Assembly: GCA_946902875.1 (NCBI GenBank)
Contig: OX336343.1
Span: 20,383,596-20,447,595 of the forward strand
Source of the DNA: Nematopogon swammerdamellus
Lineage: Eukaryota > Arthropoda > Insecta > Lepidoptera > Adelidae
DNA length: 64,000 nt
Reading direction: 5' to 3'
Both the position numbers and the translations under genes were made by a program. Each line of letters opens with the position of its first letter. The first letter of the stretch is position 1. Positions 21,491 to 32,943 of the stretch are shown here, one piece after another. The notes beneath the pieces are model-generated. The model did no database searches and had not been told where the DNA came from. It saw only the letters and a program-made list of their open reading frames with translations.

Positions 21491-21726
21491 TTGAAGGCGT
21501 ACGGAGCGGACAGATCCTGGTCTCTCTCCAGCGTCCACTTGCCGTTGCCAAGAGTCTCACACAGCTCGCTCTGGCTCAGCACGCGTGGGGCCTCGTCCAG
21601 TGCCGGGCTACCGGGTGTGCTCAGGGTCTCGTTGGAGAGTTGGAAGTGCAGCGCGGTAGCTGGCAGTGTTATAAGAATCTTAGAGGCCGGCGCGCCGAGA
21701 CCAACGATCAGGTCTACGATGGAGTC
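21491..21726 (-). CDS. Chitinase-like matrix protein, GH18 middle exon
   Basis: 78 residues: DSIVDLIVGLGAPASKILIT, LPATALHFQLSNE, then a linker, SELCETLGNGKWTLERDQD and LSAPYAF. This fits the GH18 segment where active enzymes read ...GAP..KLVLGIPAYGR.F.L, followed by the small insertion domain and W.....PYA. The Tyr of GIPxYGR, which lines the active cleft, is replaced (LPATALH). The acceptor is TTTCCCAG at 21727-21734 and the donor GTGAGT at 21490; phase 0 in, two bases out. The 3' half has been duplicated in tandem downstream. Confidence 0.9.
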
Positions 21727-21762
21727 CTGGGAAATATCGATTAGTTAATATTCGAAGACGGA

Positions 21763-21905
21763 TTAGCTTGTACTCCCGGCCTTCAGCGGTACAGAACCAC
21801 TGCTTTCCGCAGACATACTTGATGTCATCGTCCCACCTGGCGGGTGGTCTTCCCACACTCCGTTTTCCTGACACGGCCGCCAGTGTAAGACACGGTTACT
21901 CCAAC
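21763..21905 (-). mobile_element. RTE-type LINE 3' fragment
   Basis: The minus strand encodes GKRSVGRPPARWDDDIKYV and KQWFCTAEGRE, matching the C-terminus of the RTE reverse transcriptase at 38190-38290. It lies within 40 bases of the acceptor of the GH18 exon, in the gene's own orientation. Confidence 0.8.
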
Positions 21906-22281
21906 ATTTACTGCAGTGCGTAATTAAATTTGTTTGTGCGACGACAGTCATCAATCGATTAGGATACAGTGTATGCCATCCATAGACAGCTAATGAAGGC
22001 GCCGCCACCTATTCAACAACTTACTTGCATTCAATAGAAGTCTAGACCTTTGGATGGCTCCGTCCGCTGATTGGCCTACATGCAGGGCGCCGACGAACCA
22101 TCTCAATTATTTTTACAACCAGTATGCGGCGTTTGCCTTAATAAAATGCGTCCTAATAATGTGGTTTGCCTTAACCGGTATGTTTCCTTCGCACGAGAGA
22201 CTGGCTCAGTTTTTACCGCATACGTGCGTAAAATGGCGAAGCAGCAAGCTATAAGGAGCGGCTGCTAGGATGTGTTTACAC

Positions 22282-22584
22282 CAGCGGTTTCCAATAATTT
22301 TCGTCTACGGAACCCTAAATGATCGTCTTTCTGTCGGCGGAACACCAAGTTAATTAAAAAAGTTAATTAGCTATTGTGAACATAAAAACAAAATGTACGT
22401 GACCTATACCAAATTTTTGATAATAAATTGCTGGCGGACTATCATGTTTACTTTGAATAGCAAGACCATAGTTTTAAATTAAAAACATATTACACGTTGT
22501 TGATTAGGGAGAGCGTTTTGGACTTTTTTCGGCTGCAACCCACAGAAGCCCAGGGTTCCGCGGAACGCCTTTTGGGAACCGCTG
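22282..22584. mobile_element. hAT-type MITE
   Basis: Ends CAGCGGTTTCCAATAA at 22282 and TTTTGGGAACCGCTG at 22584 are inverted repeats of the hAT CAG..GGTT..C.AA type. The flanking 8-mers GTTTACAC and TGTTGCAC agree at 5 of 8, compatible with an aged 8-bp target duplication. 303 bp, no open frame. Confidence 0.6.
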
Positions 22585-22589
22585 TGTTG

Positions 22590-23100
22590 CACAATCTATA
22601 AAATACTTATTAAGGTATCGTTCAAGAATTTACTTCGCGATCATTAATTCAGCGTAGGTACACAGATGGATGCAAAGATTCAAATCGATAGATAGGGTGT
22701 AGTCTAACATGGCGCATTGCAGATAATGTCACCAATGAAAGGGCCGCATGCGGCTAATTCGCATCAGACGCAGCGCCGCGCGCGGGTTGAGCCCAACTAA
22801 CATTATGGTGTTAAGACAGGCGTTATAAGAGCTGTTTAATAGAGGCCCATTCTTATACAGGTTAAGGTTCTTTAGTGACTTTACAATAGCGTTAGTAAGT
22901 GCTATAGGGGTGGGACAAGAGCTTTACAGTAGTGACGCGTCCAATACACCACTTTAAGATCTAAAACAACCTGCCGTTAGCACCAATTTGTTTGTTGGGG
23001 AGAGGTCGTTTCACGGAAAGGAATGGAACGCGCCGATGCGCGAGTGCAGAGCGTTAGCGTTTTGTTAACACGAGGCAACTTTTGATGTGATTCTTGATGA
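22590..23100. other. Intron sequence, nothing recognised
   Basis: No repeat shared with the rest of the window and no coding signal. Confidence 0.4.
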
Positions 23101-23305
23101 CTATAGTTCGTAAAATATATCTTGGTACGCGTGACAGATGTCAGAGTGACATTTCTTTGTATGCGTGACAGATGTCAGAGTGACATTTCAACAAAGTATG
23201 ACGTTGTATTGCGTGCATTTTACTGTAAAAAAATACGGAACTTCATGCGAGGTGTTCTCAATGACATCTGTCACGCGTATCAAGCTATATTTTACTAACT
23301 ATACT
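23101..23305. mobile_element. MITE with terminal inverted repeats
   Basis: The left end ATAGTTCGTAAAATATAT then CGTGACAGATGTCA pairs with TGACATCTGTCACGCG then TATATTTTACTAACTAT on the right. A GACAGATGTCAGAGTGACAT unit is repeated on the left side. One end of a related copy is at 40972-41020. Confidence 0.6.
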
Positions 23306-23604
23306 ATACATGAAGTCACACACACCATTAGGTCTAATCGGTGACGAACTCTTGAGCGCTTTGCTCTATCTATTGATTTAAATCTTTAGATGGATGTATA
23401 AAACTTTAACTCGTCCCAGTCCTACGGATGCCCCTTTTATTGCTGATATTACGTGTTTCAGAATCCATAATTTCAAACTTTCTTGAGAACCATAGTATTT
23501 TGAGAACCAATCACTTCGTCAGACAACAACAGATTGTAGGAACATTTGGTACCATTCGAAGATCGATATTCAATCTGCGCACCATTCCACTTGGATTTTT
23601 ATAG

Positions 23605-23892
23605 AAGATACACGCAAGCAGAGTAGTCGATGTTGTGCTGCAAGTACTCTTGTAAATTACAACACAATACTGACCACCACATTTAACAAAGTCCTAAGAC
23701 AAGATAACTATCAAGAAGCAAGTATAAGGCACGAAGACCCACTGCTACATGACTCGGTGGATGAACAGTGCCAAGGTGAGAGGTGGCTAGTCTATCGCCC
23801 TTATGCGCGGCATCTTGTCCTTATCCCTTAGTCGCGTTTTACGACATGCACGGGGAGAGATGCAGTGGGGCTATTCTTTTTAAGTATCGACC
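23605..23892 (-). mobile_element. Family T repeat
   Basis: Minus-strand copy, diverged, ending CGACCTCAAACGG where intact copies have CGGCCCCACACGGTA. It is joined directly to the head of the next SINE. Confidence 0.7.
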
Positions 23893-23920
23893 TCAAACGG
23901 GGTCAGCCTCGGTAGCTAAA

Positions 23921-24272
23921 TGGTATGGTCAGTCGACTATTGTTAAGCAACCCTGAGCGCGGTCAGTACTTGGATGGGTGACCGCCCGACCGTTGGAGAC
24001 TGACCGTGGTTCGGATTCCACGTAAAACTGTAGGTCCCTTCCCTTCTTACCTTACTAGGTGGTAGGGTTCATCCCGCCCGGGTTGGTACCACCGAACTAA
24101 ATGAAACATCGGTCGAAACGGCTATGTAAATAGTTCGTCTTTTCCGTCCAGTTCAGTGTAGCCGACATGAAATGAAGGCAAGCACTGACATGGCACCTAG
24201 TTCACCCGGTGTTATGGGCTGACGGCTGACATCACGTATATTGTAGGTGATGTAGCCAACAGTGTCAATGAA
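23921..24272 (+). mobile_element. Family S SINE, near full length
   Basis: Starts GTCAGCCTCGGTAGCTAAAT (damaged A-box), then TTAAGCAACC, AGCGCGGTCAGTACTTGGAT and GGGTGACCGC, which closely resemble the 3' half of 5S rRNA. The B-box GGTTCGGATTCC, common body and tail follow. Confidence 0.8.
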
Positions 24273-25388
24273 GCTACTGCCCGCGGGAAGTGACTGGTAA
24301 ATTAGTTGAGCAAGATTTAAATAACACCAAACATTGTAGACATGATTGAATAATAAATTAAAGTTATATTTTAATAATAACATTTGGCAAACCAATTGAA
24401 CAACTTTCATACAAATTGTATTAATCTTGTCAAGTTATACACTATATTCTGTCACCGCAGCCTCGATTTGAGCTAAATTCTTTCTATTTATTTTCTTTGT
24501 CTTTAATCTGTAATCGGATTGCACAACCACACGACCCAGTTCTTCGATGATTATACGATTTCTATTAATAACTAATGTATTGCTTCTTTAGACCACTTAT
24601 CAGATGTAGCGGCTGCATGTTATGCACGAGTACTATCGATTGCGGAAGATGATGTTGCAGTTTTGAAAAATGTGTTGTATGCCGCTTTTTTAAAATGATT
24701 CAGATTCACATTCAGATTTTTATTTCGCCATAAATTTATTTTTTATTTATTTATTTATTTATTTAGGAAAAACAAACAATTACACATATGTAGGTTATGG
24801 AGACAGTAGAAACAATAAACAATTAGGTATGTAACGAGCGACGTTTTTCACAAATGCTTTGCATACTAATTAAATTTAAAGCGTACACACAATATATGTA
24901 ATTCACATAGCGTTTATGAATGAATACATAATATAAAAAAATATAACAGCACCACGAAAGCAGACACCTCACCTTATGCATACTGTGCCACACCAAGCAC
25001 GTAAAACATTATAGTTATCATCTCTTACATAGACCTATTATGACCATGAAGCAGCCTATCGAGGCGGAACCCAAACCAAACAGAATTAGGAGAGAACATA
25101 AAAAAAAATTAAAATTAAAGGACACACAACAATAATAAAATATTTCATTGAGACATATGCATATTCAGTATGGTTCGTCATCATTTCTTTTGTGATGTCC
25201 CGTTCAGCAGTGCAATCTATAAGGAAGAACCGGGTAAGAAACCTTACAGAGCTTTTTTTAATTATAACTTACATACTAAGTTTTCATCTAAATATAACAT
25301 ACTATATCTAAGCAAAACATAAAAAAAATTTGGTCAAGATATACTCATTAAAAAGATGCCTTTGAATGCTTTATTTTAGTTTGATACA
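24273..25388. other. AT-rich intron sequence, nothing recognised
   Basis: Low-complexity AT-rich sequence with an ATTT run at 24740-24765. No open frame with domain similarity. Confidence 0.45.
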
Positions 25389-25391
25389 TAC

Positions 25392-25722
25392 ATACATACA
25401 TATCACACACGCTGAATCCCGACAATCGGGGTAAGCAGAGTAATCGGTATTGTGCTGCAAGAACTCGGGTAAATTACAGCACAACACCGACCACCACGTT
25501 TCGCAAATTATTCGAACAAGATTCAATCGATCAAGCAGCAAGTAAGGCACGAAGACCCACCTGCTGCATGACTCGGTGGAAGTACCGTGCCAAGGTGAGA
25601 GGTGGCGAGCCTGTCGCCCTTTAGCACGGCATCTTGTCCTTATCCCTTAGTCGCCTTTTACGACATGCACGGGGAGAGATGCAGTGAGGCTATTCTTTTT
25701 AAGTACCGGCCCCACACGGTAC
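25392..25722 (-). mobile_element. Family T repeat, full length with CATA tail
   Basis: The tail is the CATACATACATA run at 25386-25400 on +. The body matches the other copies and ends with the head at CCGGCCCCACACGGTAC (25707-25722). It abuts the TIR of the element starting at 25725. Confidence 0.8.
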
Positions 25723-25904
25723 GGTAGTTTGATAGTGTTATGTTATGTGTGTGACCGTTCGTTTTAGTAAATTTCATGATGAATTTTCATGATTTTATTA
25801 TCACCTTATCTCAGTCAACATAAGGAGTCGTATTATGACACCATGCACAACCCCCCTGATTGGTTGCCGCAGATATTTTGTATTTATCGTATATTTTTTT
25901 GCAA

Positions 25905-26215
25905 ACTGACACCTTTGTCTACATCACCTAGAACATCTGTGATGTCAGCACATAACACCTTGGTGAACTAGGTGCCGTGTCAGTGTTTCCCTTCACTTTA
26001 TGTCGGCTACACTGAACTAGACCGAAAGCACGAACTATTTACATAGTCGTTTCGACCGACGATGTTTCGTTCAGTGCGGTGGTACCAACCCGGCCGGGAT
26101 AAACCTTACCACCCAGTAAGGTGAGAAGGGAAGGGACCTACAGTTTAACGTGAAATCGGAACCACGGTCATCCAAGTACTGACCGCGCCGACTTCACCAC
26201 TGAGCTACCGAGGCT
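25905..26215 (-). mobile_element. Family S SINE nested in the TIR element
   Basis: Starts at the tail (TTTTTTGCAAACTGACACC) and ends at the tRNA-like head (GCCTCGGTAGCTCAGTGG on minus). Much of the 5S-like part is deleted. Confidence 0.7.
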
Positions 26216-26411
26216 GGCAAAGCCCTAGACTAGAACGTTCGGATGTTTTAGTAGATAGATAGAAAATGCTTTACCAAAAAAGCATTTTTCGGAAATAAGC
26301 ACAATGTTACATTCACATGAGGTGCAAAGGCAGACCTATATCTTACAGATATTTATTCCAGTCAATCTTTCGATGTCTGAGTGTAGATTCATATAGTGAA
26401 ATGTTAGTACC

Positions 26412-26612
26412 TAGCCGCACTGAATAACAAGTCGGTTGAAACGGCTACTTAAATAGTTCGTGTTTTCCGTCCAGTTCAGTGTAGCCGGCACGACCAAAGT
26501 GCAGACTTGGTCTTGGCCTGGTCTTGACTTGGCACCTAATTCACCAAGGTAGTATGGGCTGGCATCACGGATGTAGTAGGTGATGTAGCCAAAGGTGTCA
26601 GTTTCCATTTAA
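26412..26612 (+). mobile_element. Family S SINE 3' part nested in the TIR element
   Basis: Body and tail only: CGCACTGAATAACAAGTCGG, TTTTCCGTCCAGTTCAGTG and GTGTCAGTTTCCAT, followed by an A-rich tail. It contains a duplicated CTTGGTCTTGGCCTGGTCTT segment. Confidence 0.7.
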
Positions 26613-27268
26613 AAAAATAATAATAAAGTAAAAGTAATAATGTATTTATTTGTGAAAAATGCGGCCGTCTACATTTTTTGCCTCCGAAAATAGCCACTAC
26701 GGCCGTAGCGTCGGAGACACAGTAATTCTACAAAATATAATAAAGTTTGCGGCCACCTATCATTGGGGCCGCCTGCCACCCCTCCGGGTTTGACCCGGAG
26801 TCTACGGGTTTGAATGTTGCATATCCAACGTATTTCTCCGGGTCAGACCGGGCGGGCGGGCGGTGCGTGGTAGCTAAGCGGAGCGGGTGGACACTTGACA
26901 TCGGACGAATCGGATGCGCCGTGCATAATAAATAATTAACGATACCTCTGAAAATTTACGTTTTATTTTATAAAAATTTGGAATTTTCTGAATACTCCGG
27001 GTCTGCAATTTTTTAAAGGTGGCAGCCCTTGTGCATGGTGTCATAATATGACCCCTTATGTTGACTGATATAAGGTGCTAATAAAATCATGAAAACCAGT
27101 CAATCTGTAATTTCAATTTACTAAAACTAACGGTAACAACACTATCAAACTAAAATAAAGCATTATATAAACATTGGACAGTCCGACGTCCAACCTCTTT
27201 CGAATGTTATTGTTAGGAACCGTAGACGGAAATGATCGAAGGTAGGAACAATCAGAACAAACACTCAC

Positions 27269-27577
27269 CGTGTTCATCATATCCCACACGCCAGAGAGTC
27301 TGCTCGGATGATACGTCATCTTCTTCGCCGCTCCCAGCGCGTGAGTCTCAGCCACCAGCACGTCAGCAGTCTTCGCCAGCTGCCTCAGGTCGTAGTACTT
27401 GGCTATCAGCTCCGGGTTCGCCGGGAGACTGACGAACAGCGGGCCACCGCCGATGGAAACCAGGGCCGATCGGGATTCCTCGACGAGCTCTGTTACTTTC
27501 GTCTTGTTGAGAGAGCGGTGCGCGTTGTGGACTTCCAGGCCATGGATTGACTTCGATTTGAGCAAGCCTTTGAGGTC
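27269..27577 (-). CDS. Chitinase-like matrix protein, GH18 exon with destroyed catalytic motif
   Basis: 103 residues, phase 0 at both ends, acceptor TTTTCAG at 27578-27584 and donor GTGAGT at 27268. LFVSLPANPELIAKYYDLRQ and LAKTADVLVAETHALG match the GH18 strand that in active enzymes reads LL..A.PA....I...YD...LA...D.INVMTYDLHG. Just upstream, SIHGLEVHNAHR occupies the place of the catalytic FDGLDLDWEYP: all three Asp and the proton-donor Glu are replaced. The protein should therefore bind chitin or other glycans rather than cut them. Exons for the N-terminal half of the barrel are not in the recognised sequence and probably lie beyond the window. Confidence 0.85.
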
Positions 27578-28740
27578 CTGAAAAGAAAAATAATGGTCAG
27601 TATTTTTTATGGAATCTGATATGAATCGGAAAGATCTTTTTATCATGAGGCACCGTAACACCCAGCATACATAAGTGCTAACAACGGTCTCCGTGAACCA
27701 TATTATGGTTTGCGGAAGTTACGGATGCCATAGCGACCGCGTGACACGAGTCTGCACTTGGGTAATAATGAGAATTGAGTTTTTGGGAATCCATAGTTTC
27801 GTCTCGTAAGAGACTCGCGAGATCTCGCTTAGCTTCGCTTCGATTCGCTAAGAGCTCGAGAACACCTAACCATTTCGAGTTGTCTAGCGGCGACGTCTGC
27901 CAATCATAAACGTTAAAATCAGAACGCTTGAAAGCATGTCCAGCTAAAACTATAGTTATTCTAGCTCTCAAACTGTAATTTAACACTGTAAGCTGTGTCT
28001 ATTCTATTATGTAGTTAGTCACAACGTATTGTAACCAAAGATGTTTACAAAAACCCGAAAACAAAATAGGATACATTCAAACCTAGTGTAATATGAATCA
28101 AGTCAGAAGACCAGCTTCAGAAACTCCAAATTTTAAATTAAGAATGTCTTGTAACGACAGGCAAACAAAAAGACACCATCAGCGCGTTAATCCAGTACCC
28201 CAGTTTGTCAACACTGATATGGAGTCATTTTGGTTAAGCTGTTCAAAACTGGAACCACTCTCACATGAGGCGCCCGAACACATCTTGCCAATCTCAGGAT
28301 ACGAGTCGTATCGTAATTCGTACATAAGTGCAGTCGGCAGATTATAGGTATAGGATTAGAGAGTGCGTTAAAATTATATTTGTACGCATTTTTCGCTATT
28401 GCCTTAGAGGTTAGTACGGGAGAATAAAAGAATATTGTCAAGAAAATATCAACTTGTCCTAGATTCGCAAAGCTCAAATTGACAGACTGGTTGAGTGACT
28501 TATAGAGAGAGCTAATAGCATGATGATAAGTTTATGAGATTGTCGACTGCAAAGTCGAATGGATAATAAACACTTTACTGTTATGGAACATGATGTGAAC
28601 GCAGCTTAGAATTAAGTTCAGGCTTGTTTAATCCAAGATATGAGAGCGGGCGAAGAAAATCTAAATGCTACGGCTGCTGCCGTTCAGATAAGGAACCCTA
28701 AAAAACCTGCCAAATGCTCGGTCCGATTCGCACTTGGCAA
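27578..28740. other. Intron or intergenic, no gene supported
   Basis: Open frames of about 80-100 codons occur on both strands here (27678-27986 minus, 28093-28347 plus) but have no domain, splice context or codon bias I recognise. The stretch at 28700-28750 carries a repeat phrase TCCGATTCGCACTTGGC shared with 50645 and 59110. Confidence 0.45.
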
Positions 28741-28744
28741 GGTT

Positions 28745-28885
28745 TTTTTTATATAAAGAGCTAAATTTGGCGCCGAGCCACCCATAAGGTGTCTAACGAC
28801 GCCCATGGACGTTCGGTCGCATGCGGAGGTTGCGAATGCCGTGGCGGCCTGACAGGTGCCTATTCACGCCCCTCTTGAATAACCC
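28745..28885 (-). mobile_element. LINE 3' fragment
   Basis: On + it reads GCCGAGCCACCCATAAGGTG, CGTTCGGTCGCATGCGG, CCTGACAGGTGCC and CCCCTCTTGAA, the same 3' coding end as at 16690-16820. An A-tail on minus is visible as TTTTTTTATA at 28744. Confidence 0.7.
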
Positions 28886-29029
28886 GAGACGAGGAAAAAT
28901 CCAGCAAACCGATTGGTACCATAGAGAAATAATATACGTCTATGATTGCTACGCATTGAAGCTGCATGAGGTAGATAGTTTGGTTGCCCAAATCGAAAAG
29001 ACTAAATAATAATAAACTACATACCTACA

Positions 29030-29366
29030 TACATATCACACGCTGTATCCCGACATCTGGGGTAAGCAGAGTATTCGGTGTTGTGCTGTAAGTATTACGG
29101 TAAATTACAGCGCAACACCGACCACCACGTCGGCAAAGTATTCGGACAAGATAACTATCAAGCAGCAAGTAAGGCACAAATACCCACCTGCTGCATGACT
29201 CGGCGGAAGGACCGTGCCGAGGTGAGAGGTGGCTATCCTGTCTTACTGCTACCCTTATGCACGGCATCTCTTCTTTATCCCTTCGTCGCCTTTTACGACA
29301 TGCACGGCGAGAGATGCAGTGGGAGCTATTGAGCTATTATTTTTTAAGTACCGACCCCACGCGGTA
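29030..29366 (-). mobile_element. Family T repeat
   Basis: Minus-strand copy with CATA-type tail at 29022-29036 and head at CCGACCCCACGCGGTA (29351-29366). Diverged, with small insertions. Confidence 0.75.
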
Positions 29367-31330
29367 ATAATAATCTGTAATTTATTATTACGTCTAGAGA
29401 ACCCCACGCAAACAAGTGAGTTATTCGCCCGGAGGCTGACAGGTGGTCGACATGCCTACCTTCGTACCTTGTTACTTGAGATGACATAACTCGCTCGACC
29501 GACTGTCTGCGCGCGCAAGAGAGGGACAGTCAGGTGACCGTGTTACTGGGCAAGGGCCGCGGCGCACTTTGGGTCAAGATTATGGTCGTTTATAGGACCT
29601 ATTTAATTTTACGCGACCATGGCGAAGAAAACGCCAAATTTTCTTCAGAATTTTTTTATCTCAATTCGTGTATCGATAGGGGCACAAAATTTTAAAATAC
29701 CAAACGTTTTAATTGATCTAAAATATTGTATTGTATTGTATTGTATTGTATTGTATTGTTTATTGATCATTCTTATGGCAGTTAGACTGCGCTCGAACTT
29801 GTCACAATTTGTTCTATCCGGTTCGATTACACCCACGAAGAAGAACCGACAAGAAACTTCGCAGGGTATTTTTTTTAAACATATTTTTACAAGTATTTAG
29901 TGACTAGCCACATAATAACACCGCCCATAGCCCATCTAAAACACAGCTTGAGAGCAAGATTAACAATTTTGCTGAGAGTTCTGACTACAAAGACTTATTA
30001 ATTAAGTGAATCAGGTGTAAAGAGCCTTTGTCAAACTTTGATTCGTAATTTGTATCAACATAATTATGTTAGTGTATTAAATTACAATGTTGTTTAATTG
30101 TATTGTCAAAAATAAAAAATAAAAAAGATACTTGAAGTATCAAGTTGTCAATGGGTCAATAAAGTTGAGGTACTAATGGTACCTAGTCAAGAGTTAATAT
30201 TGTTTGTAAAAAATACAATTGTCAAAAAGAAAAAATATAAATATATATGTAGGTATATTATATATTATATATTAATTATATTAATTATAATTATATATTA
30301 ATAATATTATTAATATTAATAGTAAGTTTGGATTCAACGTAAATTTAGACCTGAAAATTATTTTGGCTTAGAAGAAGAAAGCAAGCATTGGGAGGCATTG
30401 GTTTTGGTGGTTAAAGAAAACAACCAGGTTTAATTTACGGTTAGTATTTTTTTTTTATTTAGGGTTAATTTTCGCTACGCTCCGCATCTTCTATAAATAA
30501 GATAAAGATAAAGATAAAGATGTTTATTTGCATAAATGTTTTTACATTGTAACATGTTTAGTATCAACCCCTGCCCTCTGCACTAGCGTGAGCTGTCTTG
30601 CAGGGGGCAGGTAGCTGTCAACAGATTAAAGAGAAAAAAAAAATACTTAAAGAAATACATTTAGAAAATGAAGTTTACAAATTTTTTATTTAACTTTCTC
30701 AGTCAGTACCTGTGTACCTGTCCTAAGTATTCAGTCTTATAAGTATACTTTCCACCATCACTACACCATTATGTTCAATAGTTCATTTGATTTTTTAAGT
30801 CCAATAGTTAGTAGCCAGGAATATACTTGTTTTTTAAATAGATATTTTTTAGCAATTTTTCTAATAGGATAATCTAATTTATTGGTCAAGTAGGGTCCGG
30901 GATCCGGGTCAAATTAACCCTAACTTAATGCTCATGTCGTTTATGCAAACATTTCTTTCCAAAGTGCTTTAAAAAAATATTACAAGTTTTAATTTTGTAT
31001 AAAAAATTTATTTTTTGTACGAAAAATTCACAGATCACTCACAGGAACGCGCTACACATGACATTATGCAGTATGAAACTGTATTTCGGGGAGCCGAGGT
31101 AGGGGGAGGGGGTGATGGGTACGAGGGGGCTCGGAAGTGGTATGGATTAACCCCCTCAATATTTTCTTTATTTTTTTTTTCGGAAACTACGCGGCTCCGA
31201 CAAAATTTTTTTTACTAAAATTCGTCTTTTTACTCAGCCTAAGAACCTTACACACTAAACTTACCAGCTATTTGCGACCTCGGCTCCCCAGTATAACTAG
31301 AACCACACCCTATAAATGAGTAAGAATAAA
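29367..31330. other. AT-rich region with microsatellites, no gene seen
   Basis: Contains a TATTG pentanucleotide run at 29727-29758 and AT-rich dinucleotide stretches around 30240-30310. No protein-coding signal. Confidence 0.45.
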
Positions 31331-31335
31331 TTCAA

Positions 31336-31745
31336 GTGAAGTTGGTCATTACGGAAGAATTTGCCGCGAACCATTCGCAGAACACCCACAAACTAACCAA
31401 TTTTACTACATACGTGATTATTATTTTATTACGCTGTTTAACGCGATTCTGTCGTACCAATTCCACCTCCGCTCTACGCATACTGGGCAGGGAATGCATG
31501 TACCACTATACAATCGACCTACCACCGCCCGGGCAGTACTACACAACCGATTCTTTACGTCTTTTATTCACAGAACCACCGGGAGAATGTGGAACGCACT
31601 CGCTGCCCATCTACTTATTTCCTCCTAAGTACAGTCTGGGCTGTTTTCAAAAGGAGCGTGAAAATGCTCATGCCGACATGGCATTCACAATCCCCGTGCA
31701 TCACAGAATGTCCGTGGGCATCATTATAGACACCTATTCGTAGAT
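31336..31745 (+). mobile_element. Decayed LINE ORF2 C-terminus
   Basis: Frames read in pieces give TTGRMWNAL, LFPPKYSLGCF and HRMSVGI, the same C-terminal motifs as at 16677-17018, with frameshifts. Confidence 0.6.
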
Positions 31746-32090
31746 GAAACGATGCCAAAAGTCGGACTTCCATAAAACATTTTTTTTATAATATTAAATC
31801 TCGAAAATATTTTTTACAGAATTTAAAATGGTTAATACTCGGCCCTCCCGGATAGATATCATTCCACCAATCCAGGCATTATCCCCTCAAATCTTTTATC
31901 CCGTTCAATATAGAAAGCACGACCAAAGGGAGGCACTGCTATGGCAATTAAGCCCACCCCTAAGGCTTTTAATGGCTAGTACCTACCTATTCTGTTTTTA
32001 GATTTATTTTATTTACTTATTTATTACCTACTCTTATAAGTTTTGTTTGGTGTGCCAATAAATGCTTGATAGACATTTCTAGGTACCTAC
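31746..32090. other. Degraded SINE-like debris
   Basis: GAAAGCACGACCAAAGGGAGGCACTG near 31910 resembles the body of family S (GCACGACCGAAGGGAAGCACTG). The remainder is unassigned. Confidence 0.35.
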
Positions 32091-32094
32091 CTAC

Positions 32095-32775
32095 ATGACA
32101 CAATGTCCTATCCCCACTGCAGTTTTTAAGGATAAACTTAAGAAGATTCTTTTTGAATCTCAGCGTGGCTGAGTAGGAAAATTTATTTATCCTCTCAAAT
32201 TTATCCTTTCAATATTATTGTTTCGGTTTTGTTCGTTTCTACTTATCTATTATTATAATTATAAGATTTCTAAAATGTGTTCTGTATGTACCTATTGTGT
32301 TGTTTGGTTATTCACTAGTGTTTTATTCTTTGCTTTGTTGTGTTTTAATCATTTATTTATGTGTGAGACTTGACTGGGTTTGTATTAGGAATTAGGAATT
32401 AGAATTAGTTTTATATAATAGATACAGATAATTATGTAATTTTACTACTATAGAGTACGGTGTAGTCTTAGGATTTGCTTAGTAAATTTTTTGGGCATAG
32501 CGTTTGGGTTATATATATAAGGGTAGTTATTTTCTTATTTGTTAAGTATTATTTTATATTGGGTGTGGCTTAAAACCAGCGATTCCATGTAGCTACCTAG
32601 CTATATGGAGTCACATGCTGTGTCACATCCTTTTCCGGTCATGGGGGTGGGCACTGTATGTATATCTTTATTTTTTAGGCTAGCTTCGTATTGTCAACTT
32701 GTTATTTTAAGGTGTATTTATTGTACTGCCTCGTGATCGAGAATTAAACGTTTTTTACTTACTTACTTACTTACT
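32095..32775 (+). mobile_element. LINE 3' end with TTAC tail
   Basis: TTTAAGGATAAACTTAAGAA codes the kind of FKDKLKK ending seen in CR1-like ORF2 and is soon followed by stops. Some 600 bp of non-coding sequence follows and ends in a TTAC tandem tail at 32753-32775. Class uncertain. Confidence 0.45.
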
Positions 32776-32943
32776 ATCTACTAGAATTACTCAAGGCGCT
32801 TACGAAATATTAAGCTACCTTCAGGCATTAGTTATGTAGTCAACTTGATATATCTTAACCCTGTTGCACCTACTTGTATGCATACATTAATTAACCACTT
32901 TCAAGTTGAGTTTAGCTCAATTAAGTACCTCCTGGCCCAGGAG

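Larger units (their letters stand above)
25725..27152. mobile_element. DNA transposon remnant with ~120-bp terminal inverted repeats
   Basis: The left arm begins TAGTTTGATAGTGTT at 25725 and contains CATGATTTTATTA, GTCAACATAAGG and GACACCATGCAC. The right arm (27034-27152) carries the complements in reverse order and ends AACACTATCAAACTA. The interior holds two family S SINEs and a GC-rich stretch at 26650-26930, but no transposase frame. The element lies in the intron 117 bases from the exon ending at 27269. Confidence 0.75.

Noticed and set aside
20939..21748. Plus-strand frames of 60-98 codons over the tandem array
   Set aside because: They are antisense to the duplicated GH18 exon ends and recur with each repeat unit.
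23921..24020. Possible 5S rRNA gene
   Set aside because: Only about 40 bases resemble 5S, the 5' half is tRNA-like, and the sequence continues into the common SINE body with an A-tail.
27678..27986. 102-codon minus-strand frame just upstream of the GH18 exon
   Set aside because: I checked whether it could encode the missing N-terminal GH18 strands; no such motifs, no suitable acceptor/donor pair and no phase match were found.
28093..28477. Facing 84- and 89-codon frames
   Set aside because: No domain, no codon bias, no conserved motif; probably chance frames.
29727..29758. TATTG pentanucleotide run with flanking symmetry
   Set aside because: Ordinary microsatellite; no higher-order pattern and no link to a gene.
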